64,000 nucleotides of DNA from NCBI GenBank assembly GCA_031374115.1, contig JANMNO010000106.1:1-64000 (forward strand), read 5' to 3'. Position 1 is the first letter of the stretch. Each line of letters begins with the position of its first letter. The notes below the pieces were generated by a model that was not told the origin of the DNA, ran no database searches, and worked only from the letters and a program-made list of their open reading frames with translations. Source of the DNA: JAKFWF01 sp031374115 (GTDB lineage: Bacteria > Pseudomonadota > Alphaproteobacteria > Rhizobiales > Hyphomicrobiaceae). Position numbers and translations under genes: made by a program. This document shows positions 25,124-32,882 of the stretch, one piece after another.

Positions 25124-25186
25124 ATGATCTATCCCGCGCCACTCCTCCGACGTACCAGCGCCAGGTTGCTTCTGCGACTGCGATGA
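25124..25186 (+). CDS. candidate arginine-rich leader peptide upstream of argD
   Basis: A 20-codon frame starting MIYPAPLLRR with Arg at positions 9, 10, 14, 18 and 20 (codons CGA, CGT, AGG, CGA, CGA) and Leu at six positions. It begins at the predicted transcription start and ends 27 bases before a strong intrinsic terminator that precedes argD. This layout is that of an amino-acid attenuator. If Arg-tRNA is scarce, a ribosome stalled on the Arg codons would change leader folding. A five-base pairing UCCUC (25143-25147) with GAGGA (25185-25189) competes with GAGGA pairing to UCCUU (25202-25206). No ribosome site is present, so translation would be leaderless. Inference from layout, not a known family. 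Confidence 0.5.
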   Translation: MIYPAPLLRRTSARLLLRLR

Positions 25187-25213
25187 GGATTTGCGTCTAA
25201 GTCCTTTCCGCAG

Positions 25214-25237
25214 GCCGCGCTCATGCGCGGCTTTTTT
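25214..25237 (+). terminator. intrinsic terminator (attenuator) before argD
   Basis: Perfect seven-base stem GCCGCGC / GCGCGGC with loop TCAT, followed at once by six T. It lies 30 bases upstream of the argD start, so a transcript from the promoter above would stop here unless read-through is allowed. The 3' arm GCGCGG is also complementary to CCGCGC inside the leader frame (25134-25139), which offers a possible long-range antiterminator. Strong by eye; the terminator could also simply end a small RNA. Confidence 0.8.
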
Positions 25238-25267
25238 AGTTTTGATCTCTGGTTACGGATGCCTCTT

Positions 25268-26506
25268 ATGTCTGCTCCCGCCTTGAAGGTTACCTCTACC
25301 GCCCCCCCAGTCGTCCCCGGCTCGCCGCACGTGATGCCGACCTATGGCCGCCAAGACCTCGTATTCGAAAAGGGTGAGGGCGTGTGGCTCACCGCCACCA
25401 ACGGCGATCGCTACATGGACTTCGCCAGCGGCATCGCCGTGAACTCACTTGGCCACGCGCATCCGCATCTCGTCGCTGCCCTAACCAAACAGGCGCAAGC
25501 GCTGTGGCATACCTCGAACCTGTATCGGGTGGCCGGGCAGGAAACGCTCGCCGACCGGCTGTGTGCAAAAACATTCGCCGACAAGGTGTTCTTCTGCAAT
25601 TCGGGCGCCGAAGCTTGTGAGGGCGCAATCAAGGTCGCGCGGCGCTATCATCACGTCTCGGGCAACCCTGAGAAGAAGCGCATCATCACCTTCAAGGGTG
25701 CGTTCCACGGGCGTACGCTCGCTGCGCTGGCAGCTGCCGGCAACGAGAAATACATGGAAGGTTTTGGGCCCGACATGCCGGGCTTCGACTGCATGCCGTT
25801 CGGTGATCACGATGCCTTGCATGGAGCAATAGGACCTGCAACGGCCGCCATCATGGTGGAGCCGATCCAGGGCGAGGGCGGCATCCGCGTCGTCCCCAAC
25901 CAGTGCCTCGTTGGCCTGCGCGAACTTTGCGACAAACACGGACTGTTGCTGATCCTCGACGAAGTGCAATGCGGCGTCGGCCGCACGGGCAAGCTGTTTG
26001 CCCACGAGGCGGCTGGCATCAAACCCGACATCATGGCGATCGCGAAAGGTATCGGCGGTGGCTTCCCAGTCGGTGCGTTCATGGCGACGGCTGAAGCTGC
26101 CAAGGGCATGGTGCCCGGCACGCACGGCTCGACGTTCGGCGGCAATCCACTGGCGATGGCGGTTGGCAACGCCGTGCTCGATGTGATTCTGGAGCCGGGC
26201 TTTCTGGAAGCCGTGCAACAGAAGGCGCTCTATCTCAAGCAGGCGCTTGCCCGCGTCAAGGATGAGAACCCGGGCGTCGTCGAGGAAATCCGCGGAGCTG
26301 GCTTACTGATGGGCGTGCGTTTCAATGCGAAAGTACCCGCAGGAGACGTTGTGAAAGCGTGCGCCGCCGAGAAGTTCCTCACCGTCGGCGCCGGGGACAA
26401 CGTCGTGCGCATCATCCCGCCGCTCAACGTCACCGAGACGGAGATGAGCGATGCCGTGAACCGCCTCGGCCGTGCGATCAAGGTCGCAGCGAAATCGGTC
26501 ACGTGA
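25268..26506 (+). CDS. argD: acetylornithine aminotransferase
   Basis: A 412-residue class-III aminotransferase. It converts N-acetylglutamate semialdehyde to N-acetylornithine with glutamate as donor, in arginine synthesis. The PLP-binding region is clear: FCNSGAEACEGAIKVAR for the phosphate, ILDEVQCGVGRTG for the Asp, and Lys in IAKGIGGGFP. The ornithine carbamoyltransferase gene follows, which favours ArgD over other class-III enzymes. The Met at MSAPALK was preferred because GGA lies at a usable distance; starts a few codons up- or downstream cannot be excluded. Expression is probably controlled by the leader and terminator upstream. Confidence 0.93.
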   Translation: MSAPALKVTSTAPPVVPGSPHVMPTYGRQDLVFEKGEGVWLTATNGDRYMDFASGIAVNSLGHAHPHLVAALTKQAQALWHTSNLYRVAGQETLADRLCAKTFADKVFFCNSGAEACEGAIKVARRYHHVSGNPEKKRIITFKGAFHGRTLAALAAAGNEKYMEGFGPDMPGFDCMPFGDHDALHGAIGPATAAIMVEPIQGEGGIRVVPNQCLVGLRELCDKHGLLLILDEVQCGVGRTGKLFAHEAAGIKPDIMAIAKGIGGGFPVGAFMATAEAAKGMVPGTHGSTFGGNPLAMAVGNAVLDVILEPGFLEAVQQKALYLKQALARVKDENPGVVEEIRGAGLLMGVRFNAKVPAGDVVKACAAEKFLTVGAGDNVVRIIPPLNVTETEMSDAVNRLGRAIKVAAKSVT

Positions 26507-26545
26507 AAATCATGCGCTGCGATAGTACCTGTCCCACGACTGTCA

Positions 26546-26566
26546 TCCCGGGGCTTGTCCCCGGGA
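26546..26566. repeat. GTCATCCC-type intergenic palindrome 1
   Basis: Perfect eight-base stem TCCCGGGG / CCCCGGGA with a five-base loop, preceded by TGTCA, in the 133-base gap between argD and argF. It belongs to the same GTCATCCC-starting family as two other palindromes in this window and to the kind of short repeat common between genes in alphaproteobacteria. It may stabilise or punctuate the transcript. Confidence 0.7.
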
Positions 26567-26639
26567 CCCATTGTGCAACCGATCGCGATCGTCGAGCCTA
26601 GCCTCGCTATTGCGATTACCACCGCTAGGTCCTCTACCC

Positions 26640-27575
26640 ATGAAGCTGAGTTCTCAGACGCCCCGCCATTTCATCGATATCGACGCCATCGAGGCGAGCG
26701 TGCTGCGCCAGATCGTCGACAATGCGCATGCGATGAAACGCGCAGGCAAGCGCGTGCCGAAGCACCTTGCGCCGTCCGGCATCGCCGACCAGATCCTACT
26801 GATGATTTTCGAGAAACCGTCAACTCGCACCCGTGTGTCGTTCGATGTCGCAATGCGCCAGCTCGGTGGGCAAACGATCGCGCTCAATCACGCCGATCTG
26901 CAAACCGGACGGGGCGAAAGTGCGTCGGACACCGCAAAGGTGCTATCGCGTTATGGCGATGCCATCATGATCCGCGCGCACAGCCACGACCGCATTATGG
27001 AACTGGCTGACAACGCTACGGTGCCGGTGATCAATGGCCTGACCGACCGCAGTCATCCATGCCAGATCATTGCCGATATCATGACGTTCGAGGAGCGCTG
27101 CGGCAACATCAAGGGCCGCAAGATCGCGTGGGTCGGTGATGGCAACAACGTCGCGGTATCGTGGATGCAGGCAGCCGCGCGCTTCGGTTTCGAACTACGT
27201 ATTGCGTGCCCCGCACAGCTGAAGCCAGAGCGCGACGTGATCGACTGGGTGGCCATGGAGGGCGGCAAGGTCATCATCACCGACGATGCGGCCGACGCCG
27301 TCAAAGGTGCCGATTGCGTCGTCACCGACACGTGGGTTTCGATGGGTCAATCGGACGAATCTCGCCGCAAGCAACTGCTCGGGCCCTACGCCGTCGACAA
27401 GGACCTGATGAAGCGCGCTGCCAAGGATGCGATCTTCATGCATTGCCTGCCGGCTTATCGCGGGCACGAAGTTTCGGCCGAAGTGATCGACGGGCCGCAA
27501 TCAGTCGTATTCGACGAAGCGGAAAATCGCCTGCACGCGCAAAAGGCGATCCTCGCCTGGTGCCTTGGTGCATAA
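26640..27575 (+). CDS. argF: ornithine carbamoyltransferase
   Basis: A 311-residue enzyme that joins carbamoyl phosphate and ornithine to citrulline in arginine synthesis. All family signatures are present: carbamoyl-phosphate loop STRTRVSF, HSHDR, DRSHPCQ, the ornithine-binding SMGQSDE region and HCLPAYRG. Length is normal (305-335). The start is set by MKLSSQTPRHF; the 23 residues upstream in frame read through the intergenic palindrome and were dropped. It follows argD and precedes hslO, an order seen in several alphaproteobacteria. Confidence 0.96.
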   Translation: MKLSSQTPRHFIDIDAIEASVLRQIVDNAHAMKRAGKRVPKHLAPSGIADQILLMIFEKPSTRTRVSFDVAMRQLGGQTIALNHADLQTGRGESASDTAKVLSRYGDAIMIRAHSHDRIMELADNATVPVINGLTDRSHPCQIIADIMTFEERCGNIKGRKIAWVGDGNNVAVSWMQAAARFGFELRIACPAQLKPERDVIDWVAMEGGKVIITDDAADAVKGADCVVTDTWVSMGQSDESRRKQLLGPYAVDKDLMKRAAKDAIFMHCLPAYRGHEVSAEVIDGPQSVVFDEAENRLHAQKAILAWCLGA

Positions 27576-27589
27576 CGAGTAGAGACGAA

Positions 27590-28558
27590 ATGTCAAAACA
27601 GCAGCCGCTCAATTTGACGGAGAGCATTGTCGCGATCTCCGACGATCTGGTGCTGCCCTTCCACACCGGCCAGTCGGGCGTATCGGGACGCCTCATTCGG
27701 CTTGGCCCCGTAGTCGACGAAATCTTGAAGCGGCACGATTATCCTGAAAGCGTGAGCGTTGCGCTCGGCCAGGCCATCGCGCTGACGGCACTGCTAGGCA
27801 CCGCCCTCAAGTTCACCGGCAAGCTGATCCTGCAAACCAAGACCGACGGGCCGCTCGGCTTTCTCGTGGCGGACTTCGAGGCACCGGGGCGGTTGCGCGG
27901 TTATGCGGCGTTCGACGCCGATGGCACCGCCAAGCTCGGAGCAACGGACCAAGGCGCGCTGCTCGGCTCGGGTCATATGGCGATGACGATAGATCCCGGC
28001 GGTCACCTTGACCGCTATCAAGGCATCGTTTCGATGGAGGGCAGGCCGTTGACGGTTGCCGCTCAGACCTACTTCCGCCAGTCGGAGCAATTGCCGACGT
28101 TCATCCGGATCGCGGTTGCGCACCACTACATCGGAGCCGAAAAGAAATGGGCGTGGCGCGCCGGCGGCCTGATGTTGCAGTTCGTGTCGCCGGAGGGTGG
28201 CATTCAGCGAGCCCCATCGGCGGACGACGAGGATGAGGGTGGTTTGGTCGGCGAAGACACCGACGACTGGCAGCGTACGGTCATCCTGGCGCAGACGGTA
28301 GAAGACCACGAGCTGCTGGATCCGATGCTCGCGCCCGACAGGCTGCTGTACCGGCTGTTTCATGAGGAAGGCGTTCGCGCGCACGACGCAGTGCCGCTAG
28401 CTGGCTATTGCCAGTGCTCGGCCGAACGTGTTGAGACGCTCCTGAAGAGCTTCGGTCCGGACGAGCTATCCGACATGCGCGAGAATGACGGCGCGGTCGC
28501 GGTAACCTGCGAATTTTGCCGCAGTACTTACCGGTTCACCGACGCCCAGTTAAAGTGA
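27590..28558 (+). CDS. hslO: Hsp33 redox-regulated chaperone
   Basis: A 322-residue Hsp33. This cytoplasmic holdase is activated by oxidation and heat. The C-terminal zinc switch is intact: CQC (GYCQCSAER) and, 40 residues on, CEFC. The N-terminal domain shows GQAIALTALLGTALKFTGKL and the conserved DGPLGFLVADFEAPGRLRGYA. A long in-frame upstream extension lies over argF in another frame and was rejected. It begins 14 bases after argF, so it is probably co-transcribed with argDF. The acidic insert DDEDEGGLVGEDTDDW is a length variation seen in alphaproteobacterial members. Confidence 0.95.
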   Translation: MSKQQPLNLTESIVAISDDLVLPFHTGQSGVSGRLIRLGPVVDEILKRHDYPESVSVALGQAIALTALLGTALKFTGKLILQTKTDGPLGFLVADFEAPGRLRGYAAFDADGTAKLGATDQGALLGSGHMAMTIDPGGHLDRYQGIVSMEGRPLTVAAQTYFRQSEQLPTFIRIAVAHHYIGAEKKWAWRAGGLMLQFVSPEGGIQRAPSADDEDEGGLVGEDTDDWQRTVILAQTVEDHELLDPMLAPDRLLYRLFHEEGVRAHDAVPLAGYCQCSAERVETLLKSFGPDELSDMRENDGAVAVTCEFCRSTYRFTDAQLK

Positions 28559-28571
28559 GGCGCCGGGCGTG

Positions 28572-28802
28572 ATGGCTGACGACAAGCGGGTGATCCAATC
28601 GATTGAAACCCTGGACGGCGGCAGGTGTGTCGATCTGTTCGTCAGGACTGACGGCACCTACGGTTTCGAAGAATATCGCCGCGATGTGGAGGATGCGCGC
28701 GGCTGGTTTCCGATCGGTCACTACGCAGTGCTTGTGTTCGCAAACGAAAATGACGCTCGCACTGCGGCCGACCGCTATGTGAAATGGCTCCGGGATCGGT
28801 AA
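28572..28802 (+). CDS. small hypothetical protein after hslO
   Basis: A 76-residue protein starting MADDKRVIQSIETLDGGRCVDLFVRTDG, 13 bases after hslO and probably on its transcript. It is rich in charged residues, with no signal peptide or membrane segment, and reads as a small alpha/beta domain (two strands, then a C-terminal helix NENDARTAADRYVKWLRDR). A GTG codon precedes the ATG; the ATG was taken. I do not recognise a family. Confidence 0.6.
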   Translation: MADDKRVIQSIETLDGGRCVDLFVRTDGTYGFEEYRRDVEDARGWFPIGHYAVLVFANENDARTAADRYVKWLRDR

Positions 28803-28824
28803 GTACGCGACCAGCCCCGATTGA

Positions 28825-29409
28825 CTAACGCAAGCCGTCCACGCCCTTGATCTCCTTGGTGGTCAAGCCACCGATCCGGGCGGCCGGGCGGCCGCTGTCG
28901 GTGACGACGATGGCAACCAGGATTTCATCAGCACGCGGGGCGTCGGCCACACGCACTTCCATGGCGTCGAAATGACTGCGAACGTAGGCTGCATCCTTGT
29001 GGCCGAGCGGCACATCGATTGCCGTTCCCATGCCACCCATCTTCTTGGCGGACGGAATGAGCGCCGCACCCTTCTCCAGAACGGCGCGAACCGGCGTGCC
29101 CATCTTTGGATGTAGGATGGCGGCAGCGTGTTCCAGCTCGCCGTTTTCACCGACGACGGCGGCTTTGCCATAGCTCTCCGCGCTGCCACCCTCGATTGCT
29201 AGGGCCCTGATCGCGCGCCTCGTTAATAGCTCGCCCAATTCGACGCCGATTTCGACGAGTTCGCTCAGGTCCGCGATATTGCGGCCGGCATACGGGTTTG
29301 CGATCACGGCGATGGCAGCAGCCTTTCGAGTTGCAGGCGTAATGGCCTGCCCACCCTCGCGCTGAGTTTCCTCGACGGTGACGACGATCTTGCGGATCAC
29401 GGCTGCCAT
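28825..29409 (-). CDS. DUF1185 (amino-acid-synthesis) family protein
   Basis: A 194-residue protein of the DUF1185 family, named amino-acid synthesis protein in databases without a proven reaction. Recognisable features are the N-terminal IRKIVVTVEETQREGG, a middle VIANPYAGRN loop, EGGSAESYGKAAVVG and the C-terminal EILVAIVVTDSGRPAARIGG. It is the last gene of the nine-gene transport and catabolic operon and lies ten bases from the LivF-type ATPase. In my recollection these proteins sit beside amide or N-heterocycle catabolic genes, so an amidohydrolase-like role on a ring-opened product is plausible, but this is inference. Confidence 0.75.
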   Translation of the reverse strand: MAAVIRKIVVTVEETQREGGQAITPATRKAAAIAVIANPYAGRNIADLSELVEIGVELGELLTRRAIRALAIEGGSAESYGKAAVVGENGELEHAAAILHPKMGTPVRAVLEKGAALIPSAKKMGGMGTAIDVPLGHKDAAYVRSHFDAMEVRVADAPRADEILVAIVVTDSGRPAARIGGLTTKEIKGVDGLR

Positions 29410-29418
29410 GTGCGGCTC

Positions 29419-30123
29419 CTAAACGGACAGATACTTGTCGCCGATGCTAGCGTCCGCGTCGAGTTCGGCAAGTGTGCCCTTGAACGCCACGTGGCCACGT
29501 TCCAGCACCACCGCACGATCCGCAATGCTGCGCGCAAAATGCAAATTCTGCTCCGAGAGCAGCATTGCGACGCCGCGCTTCTTCAATGCCTGCACTGCCA
29601 CTTCGATAGCATCGACGATTACCGGGGCCAAACCTTCGGACGGTTCGTCGAGCAGGATCAGCCGGGGATTGCCCATCAAGGTGCGCGCGATCGTTAGCAT
29701 CTGCTGCTCGCCGCCGGACATCTGACCGCCGGGGCGATCTCGCATCGCGGCCAAATTGGGAAACAACTCGAACAGCTCGTCCGTCGTCCAGGCGCTGCCA
29801 TCACGCGGCGGCAGACGGCCGACGTCAAGGTTTTCCATCACGTTCAGATCGGTGAAGATGCGACGGTCTTCCGGCACATATCCAATGCCAGCACGCGCGA
29901 TCGCGTGCGTGGTGAGATTATCGATCGCGCGGCGGTTGAAAGTCACTCCTCCTTCGATACGCGGCACCATCCGCATAATGGCCTTCATCGTCGTCGATTT
30001 GCCGGCGCCATTGCGGCCGAGCAACGCGACGACTTCGCCCGGTTCGATATCAAACGACACACCGAACAGAATTTGAGCGCCGCCGTACCATGCCTTGAGA
30101 TCGCGAACTTCGAGCAGCGCCAT
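29419..30123 (-). CDS. branched-chain-type ABC transporter ATPase (LivF-like)
   Basis: A 234-residue ATPase of the LivF type: Walker A GRNGAGKST, signature QMSGGEQQMLTIAR and Walker B LILLDEPSEGLAP. It starts two bases after the LivG-type gene stop. The ATG with GGGAG seven bases upstream was preferred over a TTG two codons earlier. With LivG it energises the fused permease of this operon. The substrate follows the operon's binding protein and is not a branched-chain amino acid by necessity. Confidence 0.92.
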   Translation of the reverse strand: MALLEVRDLKAWYGGAQILFGVSFDIEPGEVVALLGRNGAGKSTTMKAIMRMVPRIEGGVTFNRRAIDNLTTHAIARAGIGYVPEDRRIFTDLNVMENLDVGRLPPRDGSAWTTDELFELFPNLAAMRDRPGGQMSGGEQQMLTIARTLMGNPRLILLDEPSEGLAPVIVDAIEVAVQALKKRGVAMLLSEQNLHFARSIADRAVVLERGHVAFKGTLAELDADASIGDKYLSV

Positions 30124-30125
30124 GT

Positions 30126-30881
30126 TCAAGCTCCCGCTGCTTTGGCACGAGAGCCGAGATAGACGCTGCGCACCTCGGGGTTCGCTCGCACCTCCGATGG
30201 AGAACCCGCCGCGATCAATCTGCCGCGATTCATCACGAGCACGCGGGTTGCGTGGCCGAACACCACGTCCATGTCGTGCTCGGTAAACAGCACGGCGGTG
30301 TTGCGTTCTTTAGCCATGCGCGCGGCCAACTGCATGAGCTCAGTGCGCTCTCTTGGCGCCATACCGGCACACGGCTCGTCCATCAATAGCAGGCGTGGCT
30401 TGTTTGCGAGTGCAATTGCAAGTTCGAGGCGCTTGACGTCGCCGTAGGCCAGCTCGCCGCAACTCCTGTGCGCTTGGGATTGCATGCCGATAAGCTGGAG
30501 TAAGTCAGCGGCGCCCCGCCGCGCCTCATCGCGGCCGCGCCGGAAGAACCCAAACGATCCCGCTTGCGACATCAATGCAACTTCGACATTTTCGGCAACC
30601 GTCATCGACGCGAAGGTTGCGGCGATCTGGAACGTGCGGCCGACGCCCATTCGCCACAACTGGCGTGGTTGAAGCCCGGTGACATTGCGGTCATCCAAGG
30701 TCACGCGTCCGGCATCCGGTTTGATCTGGCCGTTGAGCATATTGAACGTGGTCGTCTTGCCGGCACCATTGGGTCCGATCAGCGCAACGAGTTCGCTCGC
30801 CGCAACCTCGAACGAAACCCCGCGCACGGCATGCACGCCGCCATACGATTTCGCCAGGTCGCGAACCAGGAGCACGCTCAT
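30126..30881 (-). CDS. branched-chain-type ABC transporter ATPase (LivG-like)
   Basis: A 251-residue ATPase of the LivG type, with Walker A GPNGAGKTT, signature SCGELAYGDVKRLELAIALA and Walker B LLLMDEPCAGMAP. The family's AHRSCGEL form of the signature departs from the usual LSGGQ, as is common in LivG. It overlaps the fused permease gene by four bases. It works with LivF and the LivHM-type permease. Confidence 0.92.
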   Translation of the reverse strand: MSVLLVRDLAKSYGGVHAVRGVSFEVAASELVALIGPNGAGKTTTFNMLNGQIKPDAGRVTLDDRNVTGLQPRQLWRMGVGRTFQIAATFASMTVAENVEVALMSQAGSFGFFRRGRDEARRGAADLLQLIGMQSQAHRSCGELAYGDVKRLELAIALANKPRLLLMDEPCAGMAPRERTELMQLAARMAKERNTAVLFTEHDMDVVFGHATRVLVMNRGRLIAAGSPSEVRANPEVRSVYLGSRAKAAGA

Positions 30882-32752
30882 GGGTCGCGCCTACTAAATT
30901 TCGGAAGCGCCCGGATCGTGCCGACGATACCCTGCGGAAACAACATCGTGATTAAAATAACCGTCGCCCCAAGGACCGCCTGCCAGTAGCTTGTCGCGCG
31001 CACGATCCAGTCTTGCAGGCCGATGAAAACGGCAGCACCTACCACAGGTCCCATCAAGGTTTGGACGCCACCCAGCAGCACCATGACAAGGCCATCCATC
31101 GAGCGGGGAATCGACAAGCTATCCGGCGACAGCGAACCCTTCGAGAAGACGAACAGCGCACCTGCAAGCCCCGCAAATGTGCCGGCGAGCGTGAACGCGA
31201 GCCATTGAATGCGGCGCGTATCGATGCCGATCGCATCGGCACGCAAGGTCGAGTCGCGCGTGGCCCGCAGCGCATATCCGAAGGGCGAATGGGCGAGCGA
31301 CCACACCGCCAGGATAGCGATCGACGCCACCGTTACAGCAAACACATAGTAGGCGCGTTTTGATGTCAGCCACGACGGCGGCCACACCCCAACAAGGCCG
31401 TTTGAGCCGCCGGTGACAGTGTCCCACTGGAACGCGACGGCCCACGTGATCTGGGCAAGCGCCAGCGTCAACATTGCCAGCGACACGCCCGAAAGCCTGA
31501 CGCAGAGCCAGCCGAAACATGCAGCTAACAACCCGGCAAACGCAACACCACCGGGGATCGCAACAAGCAGCGGCACCCCCGCTTTGGCCAGGATCGCGGC
31601 AGCGTATGCACCCGCCCCGAAGTATGCCGCATGCCCGAACGACGCCATGCCACCGGCGCCCATCATCAGGCCGAGACTCGCAGCAAACAATCCAAACAAC
31701 GCGATATCGGTCGCCAACACGACGGTAAACTGGTCGGCGAAGATGGGGATCAGCACGAGGATCAAACCAATCGGGGCGAGGTATTTGAAATCGGATTTGC
31801 CCAAGGCATCGAGCGGCGTTGCAGCAAGGATCGTCTGCCTTTGCACCGAAGGCGCTGCACCGAACAGTCCCCATGGCCGCCAGATCAGGACGAGGGCCAT
31901 CACAATGAATTCGGCAACGAGCGTGAGTTTGGAGAATGAAAGTGTGAACCCTGCGATGGCAACATCGCCGATGCCAATGCACCAAGCCTTCACGACGCTG
32001 ACGATGATCGCTGCCACGTATGATCCTGGAATACTACCGAGACCGCCGACCACCGCGACCACGAAGACGTCTGCGATAATGGACAGATCCAGCGTCAAGT
32101 TGGCGGGTTCGCGCGGCATCGACAGCGCACCGCTGAGGCCCGCCAAAAAGGAACCGAGCGCGAACACGGTTGTGAACAGCACCGCTTGGTTGACGCCGAG
32201 TGCCGCCGCCATTTCGCGGTCTTGCGTGGCAGCGCGGACCATCGTGCCCCACCGGGTGCGCGTCAACAGCGCCCAGGTGAGCGCCAGAAAGAGCGGGCCC
32301 AGAAGGATCAAGACGAGATCGTAAGCCGGCACCGCACGGCCGAGGATGGTCACCGCGCCGGTGAAACCGGCTGCCTTCGGACCGAGGATGTCATCGGGTC
32401 CCCAGAAGTAGAGCGCCGCATCCTTGATCACTAGCACGATCCCGAATGTGGTGATCAGCTGCAGCAGCTCAGGCGCGGCATAGATGCGTTTGAGGATGAC
32501 CAGCTCGATCAGTGCACCTACTACCCCGACGATGAGGGCCGCGAGCAACGCCCCACCCCAGAAGCCAAAAGCGCCGCCGAGTTGTTGCGAAATCGTGGTC
32601 GCGAGATAAAGTCCCAGCATATAGAGCGAGCCGTGCGCGAAATTGACGATCCGCGTCACGCCGAAGATCAACGAAAGTCCAAGCGCCACCAGAAACAGCA
32701 GCGAAGCGCTGGCGAGCCCATTGAGCGTCTGGATAAGGAAGGAGGAGAGCAT
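30878..32752 (-). CDS. fused LivH-LivM-type ABC permease
   Basis: A 624-residue permease in which a LivH-type half (residues 1-290, with the ARIVNFAHGSLYMLG-like opening TRIVNFAHGSLYML) is joined to a LivM-type half (about 330-620, with GGMASFGHAAYFGAGAYAAA). The EAA-like coupling loops RAATQDREMAAALGVN and RATRDSTLRADAIGID appear in both halves. Fusion of the two subunits is known in alphaproteobacteria. An ATG was taken as start over a GTG two codons upstream; neither has a strong ribosome site. Between it and the binding-protein gene lies a palindromic repeat. Confidence 0.9.
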   Translation of the reverse strand: MLSSFLIQTLNGLASASLLFLVALGLSLIFGVTRIVNFAHGSLYMLGLYLATTISQQLGGAFGFWGGALLAALIVGVVGALIELVILKRIYAAPELLQLITTFGIVLVIKDAALYFWGPDDILGPKAAGFTGAVTILGRAVPAYDLVLILLGPLFLALTWALLTRTRWGTMVRAATQDREMAAALGVNQAVLFTTVFALGSFLAGLSGALSMPREPANLTLDLSIIADVFVVAVVGGLGSIPGSYVAAIIVSVVKAWCIGIGDVAIAGFTLSFSKLTLVAEFIVMALVLIWRPWGLFGAAPSVQRQTILAATPLDALGKSDFKYLAPIGLILVLIPIFADQFTVVLATDIALFGLFAASLGLMMGAGGMASFGHAAYFGAGAYAAAILAKAGVPLLVAIPGGVAFAGLLAACFGWLCVRLSGVSLAMLTLALAQITWAVAFQWDTVTGGSNGLVGVWPPSWLTSKRAYYVFAVTVASIAILAVWSLAHSPFGYALRATRDSTLRADAIGIDTRRIQWLAFTLAGTFAGLAGALFVFSKGSLSPDSLSIPRSMDGLVMVLLGGVQTLMGPVVGAAVFIGLQDWIVRATSYWQAVLGATVILITMLFPQGIVGTIRALPKFSRRDP

Positions 32753-32805
32753 CGGCACCAGCGGCGAGTTGGCATGTTGTGCATGGCTGCGACCCCCACT
32801 CTCCG

Positions 32806-32834
32806 CGTCATCCCCGCGAAGGCGGGCAATGACG
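32806..32834. repeat. GTCATCCC-type intergenic palindrome 2
   Basis: CGTCATCCCCGCGAAGGCGG-type element with outer arms CGTCAT / ATGACG and an inner CCCGC / GCGGG stem around GAAG. This form is very common between genes of Bradyrhizobium-like bacteria. It sits in the 130-base gap between the binding-protein and permease genes of the operon and may stabilise the upstream message. Confidence 0.7.
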
Positions 32835-32882
32835 GTATTGGGTGGATTTACAGCTAGTGGATTGCCGCGAGAAAAAGCGCGA

